A stretch of DNA of 7,407 nt from Nitrososphaerales archaeon (GTDB lineage Archaea > Thermoproteota > Nitrososphaeria > Nitrososphaerales > CADDZS01), in assembly GCA_030043455.1 (NCBI GenBank), contig JASHXQ010000159.1, positions 1-7,407 on the forward strand, in the 5' to 3' direction. The notes under the pieces are model-generated. The model was not told the origin of the DNA. It did no database searches and saw only the letters and a program-made list of their open reading frames with translations. The translations under genes and the position numbers were made by a program. Shown here piece by piece: positions 1 through 5,369 of the stretch (the first letter of the stretch is position 1; each line of letters begins with the position of its first letter).

Positions 1-303
1 CTCAATTTTTCGTCGCTGAGAGATCTCATAATTCTGGCAGTACTTGCAGAGCCAAGAGCAACCACTCGTGGCAACGGAAAATATTCGCGTCCCAGGCCGG
101 TAGTGAGTCACAGGTTTTTTCTCGATCGGATCAATATGTCCTGTGAATAATTTCCCGTACGCCAAGAGCTGCAATCTACCGGAAAGGTTTTGACGTATAC
201 CGCAGAGACCGATCTGGCCCTCGCCCAGCTGGCAGTTTCTCGCACAGGCAGTGCATTTAATTCTGCCACCCTGCTGCAAGGTGTAGAGCTCAGCTTCTTT
301 CAT
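1..303 (-). CDS. amrS: AmmeMemoRadiSam-type radical SAM enzyme (AmrS), N-terminal part, runs off left edge
   Basis: Reading leftwards from an ATG at 303, the frame stays open for 101 codons to base 1, so the gene is cut by the window edge. The start of the protein carries a cysteine cluster (C17, C20, C24, C34; CxxC-x3-C...GLCGIR), then a stretch with GHIDPIEKKPV and HYRPGT, then the radical SAM cluster CxxxCxxC at C82, C86 and C89 followed by QNYEISQ. This order is typical of the AmmeMemoRadiSam family, related to pyruvate-formate-lyase activating enzymes. The CxxxCxxC cysteines would hold a 4Fe-4S cluster that cleaves S-adenosylmethionine; the physiological substrate of the family is, to my knowledge, not firmly established. 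The partner genes (AMMECR1-like, Memo-like) are not in this window. The gene is divergent from nth with about 66 bp between them. The upstream ATG at 310 is out of frame. The family call is secure; the missing C-terminal part cannot be assessed. Confidence 0.88.
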   Translation of the reverse strand, partial: MKEAELYTLQQGGRIKCTACARNCQLGEGQIGLCGIRQNLSGRLQLLAYGKLFTGHIDPIEKKPVTHYRPGTRIFSVATSGCSWLCKYCQNYEISQRRKIE

Positions 304-344
304 TGCCCATGCCGCCCCAAACTAGCACCGTAGGCGCTTCCCGC

Positions 345-350
345 AAATAA
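345..350 (+). promoter_or_regulatory. Possible TATA element (AAATAA) for nth
   Basis: AAATAA lies 20-25 bp before the GTG at 370 and about 70 bp before the ATG at 418. An archaeal transcript would start about 25 bp downstream, near 370-375. That would fit either a nearly leaderless GTG start or a short leader before the ATG. It is only a composition match in the 66-bp divergent region, so support is weak. Confidence 0.25.
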
Positions 351-362
351 GGCTTTTAGCCT
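350..362. repeat. 13-bp palindrome AGGCT-TTT-AGCCT
   Basis: A perfect 5-bp inverted repeat around a TTT centre sits between the divergent amrS and nth genes, just beside the possible TATA element. It could be an operator or chance; no second copy was seen in the window. Confidence 0.35.
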
Positions 363-369
363 GAAGGAA

Positions 370-1065
370 GTGCTCAAACACAATACTTTGGCAACTGCTT
401 CTCACGCCATTCCGACGATGACCGGGGACGAGGTTGTCCAAAAATTGGATCCTCTTTATCCGAATATCAAAACGCCGCTGTCGCATGCCAATGTATTTCA
501 GCTCCTGATCGCCACGGTTCTCTCTGCGCAGACCACGGATGAATCGGTGAATCGAGTCACCCCGGAACTTTTCGCCAAATATCCAACGTCAGGGGATATG
601 GCTAGAGCTCCCATCCGTGCGCTAGAGAAGATCCTAAAGCCAACCGGATTTTTCCACGTAAAGTCGCGCAGGGTCAAGGAAATTTCAAAAAAGTTGGAGC
701 AAAAATTCGGTGGCAAAGTTCCTCAGACAATGGAGACGTTGTTACAGCTCCCCGGGGTGGGTCGAAAGACTGCCAATATCGTGTTGAGCGCAGGGTATGA
801 TCGGATCGAGGGCATCGCGGTGGATACTCATGTTTTCCGCCTTTCAAGGCGAATAGGACTGACAGAACAGAGCACCCCTGAAAAGGTGGAGCAGGATTTG
901 ATGAGGATCACCCCAAAGTCTGAGTGGCCCCGATTGACCCTAGTGCTGATCCTTCATGGCAGAAACATTTGCTTTGCGAGGGGCCCACAGTGCGACAAGT
1001 GCGTTCTTTCGAGTCGTTGCCTCTATTATGCCACAGTGTACGAAAAGAAAAAGACAAACAGATGA
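370..1065 (+). CDS. nth: Endonuclease III, HhH-GPD DNA glycosylase with 4Fe-4S cluster
   Basis: Bifunctional DNA glycosylase/AP lyase of base excision repair, acting on oxidised pyrimidines. Residues are numbered from the GTG at 370 (231 aa). The helix-hairpin-helix is LPGVGRKTA at 127-135, with the catalytic lysine K133. The catalytic aspartate is D152 in AVDTHVFR. The C-terminal iron-sulfur loop is complete: C201-x6-C208-x2-C211-x5-C217. The early LLIATVLSAQTTDESVN segment (45-61) matches the family. Start choice is open: GTG 370 gives 231 aa and lies just behind a TATA-like element, while ATG 418 gives 215 aa, close to the 211 aa of E. coli Nth, and begins MTGDEVVQKL in register with the family. 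Neither has a good ribosome binding site. The stop TGA overlaps the ATG of the next gene (ATGA), so the two are probably co-transcribed and translationally coupled. The function is secure. Confidence 0.95.
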   Translation: MLKHNTLATASHAIPTMTGDEVVQKLDPLYPNIKTPLSHANVFQLLIATVLSAQTTDESVNRVTPELFAKYPTSGDMARAPIRALEKILKPTGFFHVKSRRVKEISKKLEQKFGGKVPQTMETLLQLPGVGRKTANIVLSAGYDRIEGIAVDTHVFRLSRRIGLTEQSTPEKVEQDLMRITPKSEWPRLTLVLILHGRNICFARGPQCDKCVLSSRCLYYATVYEKKKTNR

Positions 1066-1499
1066 AGAGGAAGCCGTCAGAAACCGAGATAAAATTCCTG
1101 GAAGCTAATTACATAGCAAGGATTGCGACAGTATCGAAGAATTCCAAACCCCATATTGCTCCCATTTACTTTTCAAACGATGATGACTCTGTTTACTTTA
1201 CTACTGCGACTACCACAAGTAAATTCCGTGACATTTCTGAAAATCCTGCTGTGAGCCTCGTGGTGGACGTCTTCGATGCCGATTGGCTACGCGGCACTGG
1301 AAACGGATCCGAAACTTATGAAAAAGCGATCGTGATTAGTTGGGACGCGGAGGTACACGTGTCCGGAGAATTGTACATGAAAATGTACGATGCTTTATTG
1401 AAAAAATACCCGGACTACAATGGGGCGCTCCACTGGGAGCCGGGAGAACTTCCCATCATCAGAGTAAGCATCCGGAACACGGTCTCTTGGGGTCTCTAG
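1062..1499 (+). CDS. Pyridoxamine 5'-phosphate oxidase-like split-barrel flavoprotein
   Basis: A 145-aa protein starting at the ATG that overlaps the nth stop by 4 bp. A longer open frame runs back to 924, but that part lies inside the conserved C-terminus of nth and is a shadow. Family features are the N-terminal helix FLEANYIARIATVS (12-25), SKPHIAPIYF (28-37), DDSVYFTTATTTSKFRDI (41-58, a phosphate/cofactor-binding loop region in this fold) and NPAVSLVVDVFD (61-72). Members bind FMN, F420 or haem in a small split beta-barrel, usually as homodimers. Which cofactor applies cannot be read from sequence alone. The LLM-class gene downstream makes F420 or FMN reasonable, as inference. The end of the protein (HWEPGELPIIRVSIRNTVSW) is consistent with a complete small family member. 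There is no ribosome binding site, so expression is probably coupled to nth. Confidence 0.82.
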   Translation: MKRKPSETEIKFLEANYIARIATVSKNSKPHIAPIYFSNDDDSVYFTTATTTSKFRDISENPAVSLVVDVFDADWLRGTGNGSETYEKAIVISWDAEVHVSGELYMKMYDALLKKYPDYNGALHWEPGELPIIRVSIRNTVSWGL

Positions 1500-1515
1500 C
1501 ACTGAATCTTTCCAC

Positions 1516-1524
1516 AATTTATTA
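1516..1524 (+). promoter_or_regulatory. Possible TATA element (AATTTATTA) for the LLM oxidoreductase gene
   Basis: An A/T-rich stretch in the 62-bp gap after the flavoprotein gene, about 40 bp before the ATG at 1562. A start site about 25 bp downstream would give a short leader of around 15-20 nt. This suggests the LLM gene may have its own promoter. Weak, composition-based. Confidence 0.3.
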
Positions 1525-1561
1525 GTGCCGACGTTGGGGAAGTTCTTAGCGGATTGATCCC

Positions 1562-2494
1562 ATGAAATTTGGCATTGCCCTAGAAACATTTACCCCGCCC
1601 GGGAAAACACCCACCAAGGATTCCGTAACCGAAATGGCAAAGACGGCTGAAAGTCTGGGCTTCGATTCGCTGTGGGTCTGGGACCATCTTCTTCTCGGAT
1701 CCCGGAAAGTCTTTCCGGTTCTAGACTCTTTAACGACGCTCACTTACCTTTCAGCGGTTACTTCTAGAGTAAAACTTGGCACGAGTGTATTGATTATGGC
1801 ACTGCGAAACCCCCTGGTGTTGGCAAAAATCCTTTCTACCACGCAAATTTTCTCGGAGGGTCGCCTGGTTCTCGGGGCGGCTTCGGGCTGGTATGAGAGG
1901 GAGTTTCGTGCTACCGGCGCTGACTTTGCCACCAGAGGAAAGAACTTTGAGGAAGAATTTCAGCTCGTAAGAAAACTGCTGAATGAGGAGGACGTCAACT
2001 TTCATGGTAAGAACATAGAACTCGAACACGCTACCATGCTGCCGAAAAGCTCCCACAGGATTCCAATGCTTATGGGTGGCTATAGCAATCGAGTCCTCCG
2101 TCGCGCGGGCAAACTGGCGGACGGGTGGATTTCCTATTATTACACTCCTGAAGATTATGCCAACTCTTGGACGCTGGTCGAAAAGGGTGCGAGCGAAGCC
2201 GATCGAGATCCGGAAGAATTAACTTCAGTAACTCTTGTACCCCTCGCGATCTCGAGTTCCTTCGCCGAAGGCGATCGCCTTTCCAGAGAGTTCACAACGA
2301 ACTATATGGATCTACCCAAGAACACACATTGCACACCAGATTCTGCTGTTCGCGGAACACTTGCTGAGTGCCTCTCGCAAATTAAAAAATTCGAGCAGAT
2401 CGGATTGGATGAGTTGGTCTTCATCCCTACATTCTACGACATTGGGCAGGTCGAAAAAGCGGGGAAGGAATTACTCCCTGCATTCGTCAAATAG
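1562..2494 (+). CDS. LLM-class (luciferase-like) flavin/F420-dependent oxidoreductase
   Basis: A 310-aa luciferase-like TIM-barrel protein of the length usual for single-domain LLM enzymes. Visible family signatures are the start MKFGIALETF, SLGFDSLWVWDH (31-42), VKLGTSVLIMALRNP (70-84, where the family often has a cis-peptide bulge near the cofactor), and the hallmark GRLVLGAASGWYEREFRATG (100-119) followed by FATRG (122-126). Further matches are IPMLMGG (167-173) and RAGKLADGWI (181-190). Such enzymes move hydride between F420 or FMN and small substrates; the substrate is not predictable here. In archaea F420 is the likelier cofactor, which is inference. The ATG at 1562 is chosen because the first beta-strand begins there. 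It follows the split-barrel flavoprotein on the same strand after 62 bp and ends facing the leftward gene at 2586. Confidence 0.88.
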   Translation: MKFGIALETFTPPGKTPTKDSVTEMAKTAESLGFDSLWVWDHLLLGSRKVFPVLDSLTTLTYLSAVTSRVKLGTSVLIMALRNPLVLAKILSTTQIFSEGRLVLGAASGWYEREFRATGADFATRGKNFEEEFQLVRKLLNEEDVNFHGKNIELEHATMLPKSSHRIPMLMGGYSNRVLRRAGKLADGWISYYYTPEDYANSWTLVEKGASEADRDPEELTSVTLVPLAISSSFAEGDRLSREFTTNYMDLPKNTHCTPDSAVRGTLAECLSQIKKFEQIGLDELVFIPTFYDIGQVEKAGKELLPAFVK

Positions 2495-2556
2495 ATTTCC
2501 CTTGCTTCAAATTCACTGCATATAATGAACTGTCTTTGACGGGCTGCTGCGGCTGC

Positions 2557-2570
2557 AAAAAGGGGAAAAA
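2557..2570 (-). terminator. Poly-T terminator for the leftward anchored-protein gene
   Basis: Read leftwards, TTTTTCCCCTTTTT begins 15 bp after the TAA of the 2586-2978 gene. Two runs of five T with no strong stem is the usual form of archaeal intrinsic termination. It lies in the 91-bp gap between convergent genes. No comparable T-run was seen on the other strand after the LLM gene. Confidence 0.5.
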
Positions 2571-2585
2571 CGGACGCGGACGGCG

Positions 2586-2978
2586 TTAAAACCGGATGTA
2601 CACGTCGGTGTTGTTCCCAGAGACCGTGACCGTCCCGTTAGGTTCAGTGGAATACACATAGAATTTGATAGACTGTCCGGGGCCGAGTGCACTTGGTAGA
2701 GGAGGAACGCTTCCTACACAGAGCGCGTTGGTAACACTGACCTCGAAATTTTGGACGATTTTATTGCCCGCGTTCTGAAGCATCACATAAAGGCCGTAGA
2801 CATTCTCATCACAACTGTAATCGTACTTGAGGGAAATTCGTGTAAATTGGAACTTTATGTTCGCTTGATACTGCTCTTGGTCAAATTGAATTTGCCCTAA
2901 AACAAATCCAAGCACCGCGATCGCAGCAGAAACTACTACTATGATCGTAAGAACATTGGAGAGCTTCATTGCAACCAT
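2586..2978 (-). CDS. Small membrane-anchored extracytoplasmic protein, unknown function (pilin- or stator-like layout)
   Basis: Not recognised. The 130-aa product has one N-terminal hydrophobic helix (about 8-28), then a beta-rich domain predicted to lie outside the cell. It contains ISLKYDYSC, VYGLYVMLQNAGNKIVQNFEVSVTN and GPGQSIKFYVYS, reminiscent of Ig-like or CARDB-like strands. Only two cysteines, C56 and C87, are present and could form a disulfide. Sequons sit at N114 and N122. The layout recalls archaeal pilins and archaellum FlaF/FlaG proteins, but there is no class III signal peptidase motif (no K/R-G or K/R-A pair before the helix), so membrane anchoring is more likely. Start: ATG 2978 (MVAMKLS) or ATG 2969 (MKLS); the second has AGGTAATC 10 nt upstream. 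It is divergent from the MoxR operon and may share control with it. Confidence 0.6.
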   Translation of the reverse strand: MVAMKLSNVLTIIVVVSAAIAVLGFVLGQIQFDQEQYQANIKFQFTRISLKYDYSCDENVYGLYVMLQNAGNKIVQNFEVSVTNALCVGSVPPLPSALGPGQSIKFYVYSTEPNGTVTVSGNNTDVYIRF

Positions 2979-2979
2979 T

Positions 2980-2987
2980 GATTACCT
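2980..2987 (-). promoter_or_regulatory. Possible ribosome binding site AGGTAATC favouring the ATG at 2969
   Basis: Read leftwards, AGGTAATC matches 7 of 8 positions of AGGTGATC, the complement of the archaeal 16S 3' end. It is 10 nt before the ATG at 2969 but only 1 nt before the ATG at 2978, so it would favour the shorter protein. Confidence 0.3.
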
Positions 2988-2999
2988 AATTCTTACCTA

Positions 3000-3008
3000 G
3001 ATTTTACC
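3000..3008 (-). promoter_or_regulatory. Possible TATA element (GGTAAAATC) of the leftward anchored-protein gene
   Basis: Read leftwards, GGTAAAATC is centred about 26 bp before the ATG at 2978, which would give a leaderless or almost leaderless transcript. An eight-T run at 3020-3027 (an A-tract on this strand) lies just upstream. Weak match. Confidence 0.3.
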
Positions 3009-3054
3009 AAGCGACGAGCTTTTTTTTCGATCTGAAAAGGGTACCATCTGTTTT

Positions 3055-3084
3055 GGCACCGGATGGACAGTTGTTGCCGGTGTT
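3055..3084. repeat. Inverted repeat GGCACCGG / CCGGTGTT in the divergent intergenic region
   Basis: CACCGG at 3057-3062 and CCGGTG at 3077-3082 are perfect 6-bp arms around a 14-nt spacer. As RNA on the plus strand the stem extends by two G-U pairs. It lies between two divergent genes, where a terminator would serve neither, so an operator for one or both promoters is the simpler reading. Confidence 0.45.
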
Positions 3085-3091
3085 CTATTTT

Positions 3092-3116
3092 TGAGATACT
3101 AAATTCTTAAATCTCA
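3092..3116. repeat. Inverted repeat TGAGAT / ATCTCA spanning the operon's probable TATA element
   Basis: Perfect 6-bp arms (3092-3097 and 3111-3116) enclose a 13-nt A/T-rich spacer that contains the putative TATA element. A repressor bound here would block the promoter directly. Alternatively it is a chance repeat in A/T-rich DNA. Confidence 0.4.
3101..3112 (+). promoter_or_regulatory. Probable TATA element (AAATTCTTAAAT) of the MoxR operon
   Basis: The TTCTTAAAT core resembles crenarchaeal/thaumarchaeal TATA elements. Its centre is about 54 bp before the ATG at 3161, predicting a leader of roughly 28 nt. No other good candidate lies nearer the gene, and no later gap in the operon is long enough for a second promoter. 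Confidence 0.38.
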
Positions 3117-3160
3117 TTTTTGCCTTGAGGCTCTTTACGCAGTCTCTTTGGTTATTCTAA

Positions 3161-3976
3161 ATGCGGGACTCGAAAAAATCGCAGCTCGCGGGAATTCTGG
3201 GAGCTCTCGGAATTGCGATTCTTGCCTTTTTACTGATTTTCACGCTTAATTCTTTGCAGTGGCCGCTAGCTGCTTCTTTAGGAAGGGCGATTCAATCTCT
3301 CCCTTCCCCGGCTACCATCCCAGATGGAGTACTAGCTGTAACTGTAATTTCGAATCTTACCGTTTTTCCTGGTCCCTCTCCAAATTCCCAATATGTGTTG
3401 TCGCCCGAGGACAGTTTCCAGCGAATGGAAGATCTGAGTAGCGTCCAAATCGATCTTTACTCGGGCATTGGCACAACTCCCTTCATGAGAAATTTTACGG
3501 GGCCTTCGGGTACATGGGAGGGAGATTTGCCTCCGAACACCTATACCGTAAGATTGCTCGACTGGAGATTGGGCAATCTAACGGCCAACGTTCAAGTTAC
3601 TTCGAACAAAGTTACCAAGTTGGATGTCACTCTTAACGCCACCTCTTACGCAATCCAGTCCGCTAACATCGCTGACCCCGATTTCTCGGGATATGCGGTA
3701 AGCTGGGGCCAGATCTATGCTTTGGTGGATGCCAACCAATCTGTGACCGGGCACACCCCCGTAACTTTTCTTGATACAGCTTACTCCCCCTCCACGCCGA
3801 TGAGTCGCGTCGCGATTACGGGAGTCACGGCAATCTCCGTCGAAAGTTCAAATCAAGACAACGGGTCTCAATGGGTTCAGTTCACAGTAAGCACTCCTCT
3901 GGATCTTGGTGGCATAAGAGCTATGAGTATCCTCGCCCTGCGCACTTATTATTCGGTGAACACAGTTGCCATCTAA
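3161..3976 (+). CDS. Membrane-anchored, sequon-rich extracytoplasmic protein, first gene of the MoxR operon
   Basis: Not recognised as a named family. The 271-aa product has a short basic N-terminus (KK at 5-6), one hydrophobic helix at about 9-29, a Pro-rich linker (47-54), then a beta-rich domain that should lie outside the membrane. Residues 93-160 resemble a carboxypeptidase-regulatory (prealbumin-like) fold: VQIDLYSG, then GPSGTWEGDLPPNTYTVRL, then NVQVTSNKVTKLDVTLNATS. Six N-X-S/T sequons (N65, N111, N139, N159, N192, N234) and no cysteine fit an N-glycosylated archaeal surface protein. The second half (about 165-271) has no recognised motif. No class III pilin signal is seen. It is the first gene after the divergent promoter, and its end overlaps the next gene by 11 bp. 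A substrate or cell-envelope partner of the MoxR machinery is plausible but unproven. Confidence 0.72.
   Translation: MRDSKKSQLAGILGALGIAILAFLLIFTLNSLQWPLAASLGRAIQSLPSPATIPDGVLAVTVISNLTVFPGPSPNSQYVLSPEDSFQRMEDLSSVQIDLYSGIGTTPFMRNFTGPSGTWEGDLPPNTYTVRLLDWRLGNLTANVQVTSNKVTKLDVTLNATSYAIQSANIADPDFSGYAVSWGQIYALVDANQSVTGHTPVTFLDTAYSPSTPMSRVAITGVTAISVESSNQDNGSQWVQFTVSTPLDLGGIRAMSILALRTYYSVNTVAI
3955..3959 (+). promoter_or_regulatory. Ribosome binding site GGTGA supporting the TTG start at 3966
   Basis: GGTGA pairs with UCACC of the archaeal 16S 3' end and is 6 nt before the TTG at 3966. The same spacing is seen before the ATG at 6377. TTG is also the first possible start after an in-frame stop at 3957-3959, so this site decides the start. 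Confidence 0.55.
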
Positions 3977-4361
3977 CGACATAATTTTTCTCTACCTTCT
4001 AATTGGATCGAACGTCGTGGTATACATTATGTTGGCGATTGGTATCGTGAAGAGCAGGAAGAATGCCCTGCCTAAAAATCCAACTGTCGAAGATGCCTTT
4101 CGGATCCTGGAAACTTCCCTTTACAGATCATTTCCGGATATACCCCCGGGGTTTACCTGGAATGAAATCATGAACAGAATAAAATCACTAAATCTAGATC
4201 TTGACTGGTTCGAAATCGAAAGTACTTTCCGGAAGTACGAAGATTTCCGGTACGGTGGGATTGAGTACCGGAACGCCAACGTGAACGCCATCCTGAACCT
4301 TGCCGCTGAACTGCCAAGAGGGGAGAGCTCTGCTAGCATCGCTCAAGTCCAACGTTCTTGA
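3966..4361 (+). CDS. One-TM protein with DUF4129-like cytoplasmic domain
   Basis: A 131-aa protein read from a TTG start that overlaps the previous gene by 11 bp; GGTGA lies 6 nt before it. Residues 6-28 form one hydrophobic helix followed at once by KSRK (29-32), so by the positive-inside rule the C-terminal domain should face the cytoplasm. Residues 41-100 (VEDAFRILETSLYRSF, then FTWNEIMNRI, then YEDFRYGGIEY) resemble DUF4129, which typically has a T/E-rich helix turn and ends with an R-Y-G-G motif. DUF4129 is most often the C-terminal part of transmembrane transglutaminase-like proteins encoded beside MoxR and DUF58. Here it stands alone, with no transglutaminase in view. It could link the membrane complex to the ATPase. 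Its last 62 bp also encode the start of moxR in another frame. Confidence 0.65.
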   Translation: MPSNDIIFLYLLIGSNVVVYIMLAIGIVKSRKNALPKNPTVEDAFRILETSLYRSFPDIPPGFTWNEIMNRIKSLNLDLDWFEIESTFRKYEDFRYGGIEYRNANVNAILNLAAELPRGESSASIAQVQRS

Positions 4362-5265
4362 TGAAGTAGGTAAAGTAGTGATCGGCCGGCAGGACGAGAC
4401 CCTGCTCCTTCTTACGACTTTGCTTGCTAGAGGTCACATTCTTCTAGAAGGCGCCCCGGGGACATCCAAAACTCTGCTCGCAAAATCCTTTGCCAAGTGT
4501 TTGGGGCTGACGTTCAAGAGAGTGCAGTTTACTCCTGACATGTTGCCTCTGGATATTGTAGGCGGTTTCATCTTCAACATGAAGACGAGAGAATTTGAGT
4601 TCAAGGAAGGCCCAGTGTTTACAAACCTCCTCCTCGCTGATGAAATCAATCGGGCAGCTCCCAAGGTGCAGAGCGCTCTTCTCGAGGCTATGCAAGAGCT
4701 TCAGGTGACCGTCGAGGGCCAAACTTCGAAGTTACCTTATCCCTTTATGGTAATCGCCACTCAGAACCCGCTGGATTTCGAGGGAGTTTATCCTCTTCCG
4801 GAAAGCGAGATGGATCGGTTCATGTTGCGGGTGGAATTTGGTTACCCGAAAAAAGATACTGAAGTACAGATCTTGAAGAGAAATCTAACCAACCTGGACA
4901 TTGAGGAGGTGAAAACCGTTTTGTCACCGGGGGATCTGGAGGAATATTTCAAGCAGGTGGACTCGGTGAAGGTCTCCGATGAAATTCTAGATTATGTTTC
5001 AAGACTCGCTTTGGAGACACGCGAAGATTCCAGGATAAATTTGGGGGCAAGTCCGAGGGCGGTTGTCCAGCTCGTACAGGTGGCGCGGGCCAACGCTTGC
5101 TTGGAGAACAGGACATACGTCATTCCCGACGACATCAAAAAGTTAGCTACATTTGCTCTGGCCCACAGGATGCGTCTCGATCGCTCTGCTGCCCTAAAAG
5201 GGATTGCCTCCGATACCACCTCGATCCTCCAGCAAGTCCTTAACGAAGTGAAGCCCCCACGGTAA
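4300..5265 (+). CDS. moxR: MoxR-family AAA+ ATPase
   Basis: A 321-aa AAA+ ATPase of usual MoxR length. Motifs in order: VVIGRQDE (26-33), Walker A GAPGTSKT (51-58), Walker B LLLADE (110-115, D114/E115) followed by INRAAPKVQSALLEAM, sensor 1 ATQNP (153-157), arginine-finger region LPESEMDRF (166-174, R173), sensor 2 GASPRA (249-254, R253), and the C-terminal VIPDDIKKLATFALAHRM (274-291). All nucleotide-binding and hydrolysis residues are present, so it should be active, probably as a hexameric ring. MoxR proteins are thought to remodel or activate partner proteins, usually vWA or membrane proteins encoded alongside. The start is TTG 4300, the first possible one after an in-frame stop at 4294. 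It supplies the conserved helix before VIGRQ but overlaps the previous gene by 62 bp and has no ribosome binding site. The nearby ATG at 4361 is out of frame. Confidence 0.95.
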   Translation: MPLNCQEGRALLASLKSNVLDEVGKVVIGRQDETLLLLTTLLARGHILLEGAPGTSKTLLAKSFAKCLGLTFKRVQFTPDMLPLDIVGGFIFNMKTREFEFKEGPVFTNLLLADEINRAAPKVQSALLEAMQELQVTVEGQTSKLPYPFMVIATQNPLDFEGVYPLPESEMDRFMLRVEFGYPKKDTEVQILKRNLTNLDIEEVKTVLSPGDLEEYFKQVDSVKVSDEILDYVSRLALETREDSRINLGASPRAVVQLVQVARANACLENRTYVIPDDIKKLATFALAHRMRLDRSAALKGIASDTTSILQQVLNEVKPPR

Positions 5266-5369
5266 AGCTCGCCCAAAGAGGACGGGACTTCCTAAAGGCT
5301 GTTCTAGCCGCAACAATACTATCCAGCATACTGGATGTTAAACTAGTTCTGGCTACGTGCCTCTCACTT
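5262..5369 (+). other. Probable missing N-terminus of the DUF58 protein, lacking a canonical start codon
   Basis: The DUF58 frame stays open from 5244 to the first canonical start (TTG 5370). From 5262 it encodes VKLAQRGRDFLKAVL and then two hydrophobic stretches leading into LLVTAGISEILLA. A basic RGRxFL segment followed by a pair of membrane helices is how archaeal DUF58 proteins usually begin. No ATG, GTG or TTG exists in this frame between 5244 and 5370; GTA at 5262 overlaps the moxR TAA. A GTG there would form the common GTGA stop-start overlap. Either a one-base change or sequencing error hides the start, or GTA, ACG (5259) or another near-cognate codon is used. Confidence 0.6.

Noticed and set aside
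924..1061. Longer start for the split-barrel flavoprotein (191 aa from 924)
   Set aside because: This stretch is the other frame of the conserved iron-sulfur region of nth, and the ATG at 1062 gives a typical family N-terminus with an ATGA overlap.
1744..2056. Leftward open frames of 62 and 101 codons inside the LLM gene
   Set aside because: They oppose a well-matched conserved gene, have no family features, and look like antisense shadows.
2167..2525. Rightward frames of 66 and 96 codons overlapping the LLM gene end
   Set aside because: Their composition (Arg/Ser-rich, no domain) is typical of an out-of-frame reading of the LLM coding sequence.
3055..3084. GC-rich inverted repeat as a transcription terminator
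   Set aside because: It lies between two divergent promoters, so no transcript is expected to end there; an operator role is simpler.
4125..4275. Several TTCCGG copies in the DUF4129-like gene
   Set aside because: Spacing is irregular and they fall within codons; not a repeat array.
4361..4363. ATG at the end of the DUF4129-like gene (TGATG) as moxR start
   Set aside because: It is out of frame with moxR and meets a TAG two codons later.
4434..4722. Leftward open frames of 76 and 92 codons inside moxR
   Set aside because: They are antisense to the Walker motifs of a clear MoxR gene and show no protein-like signature.
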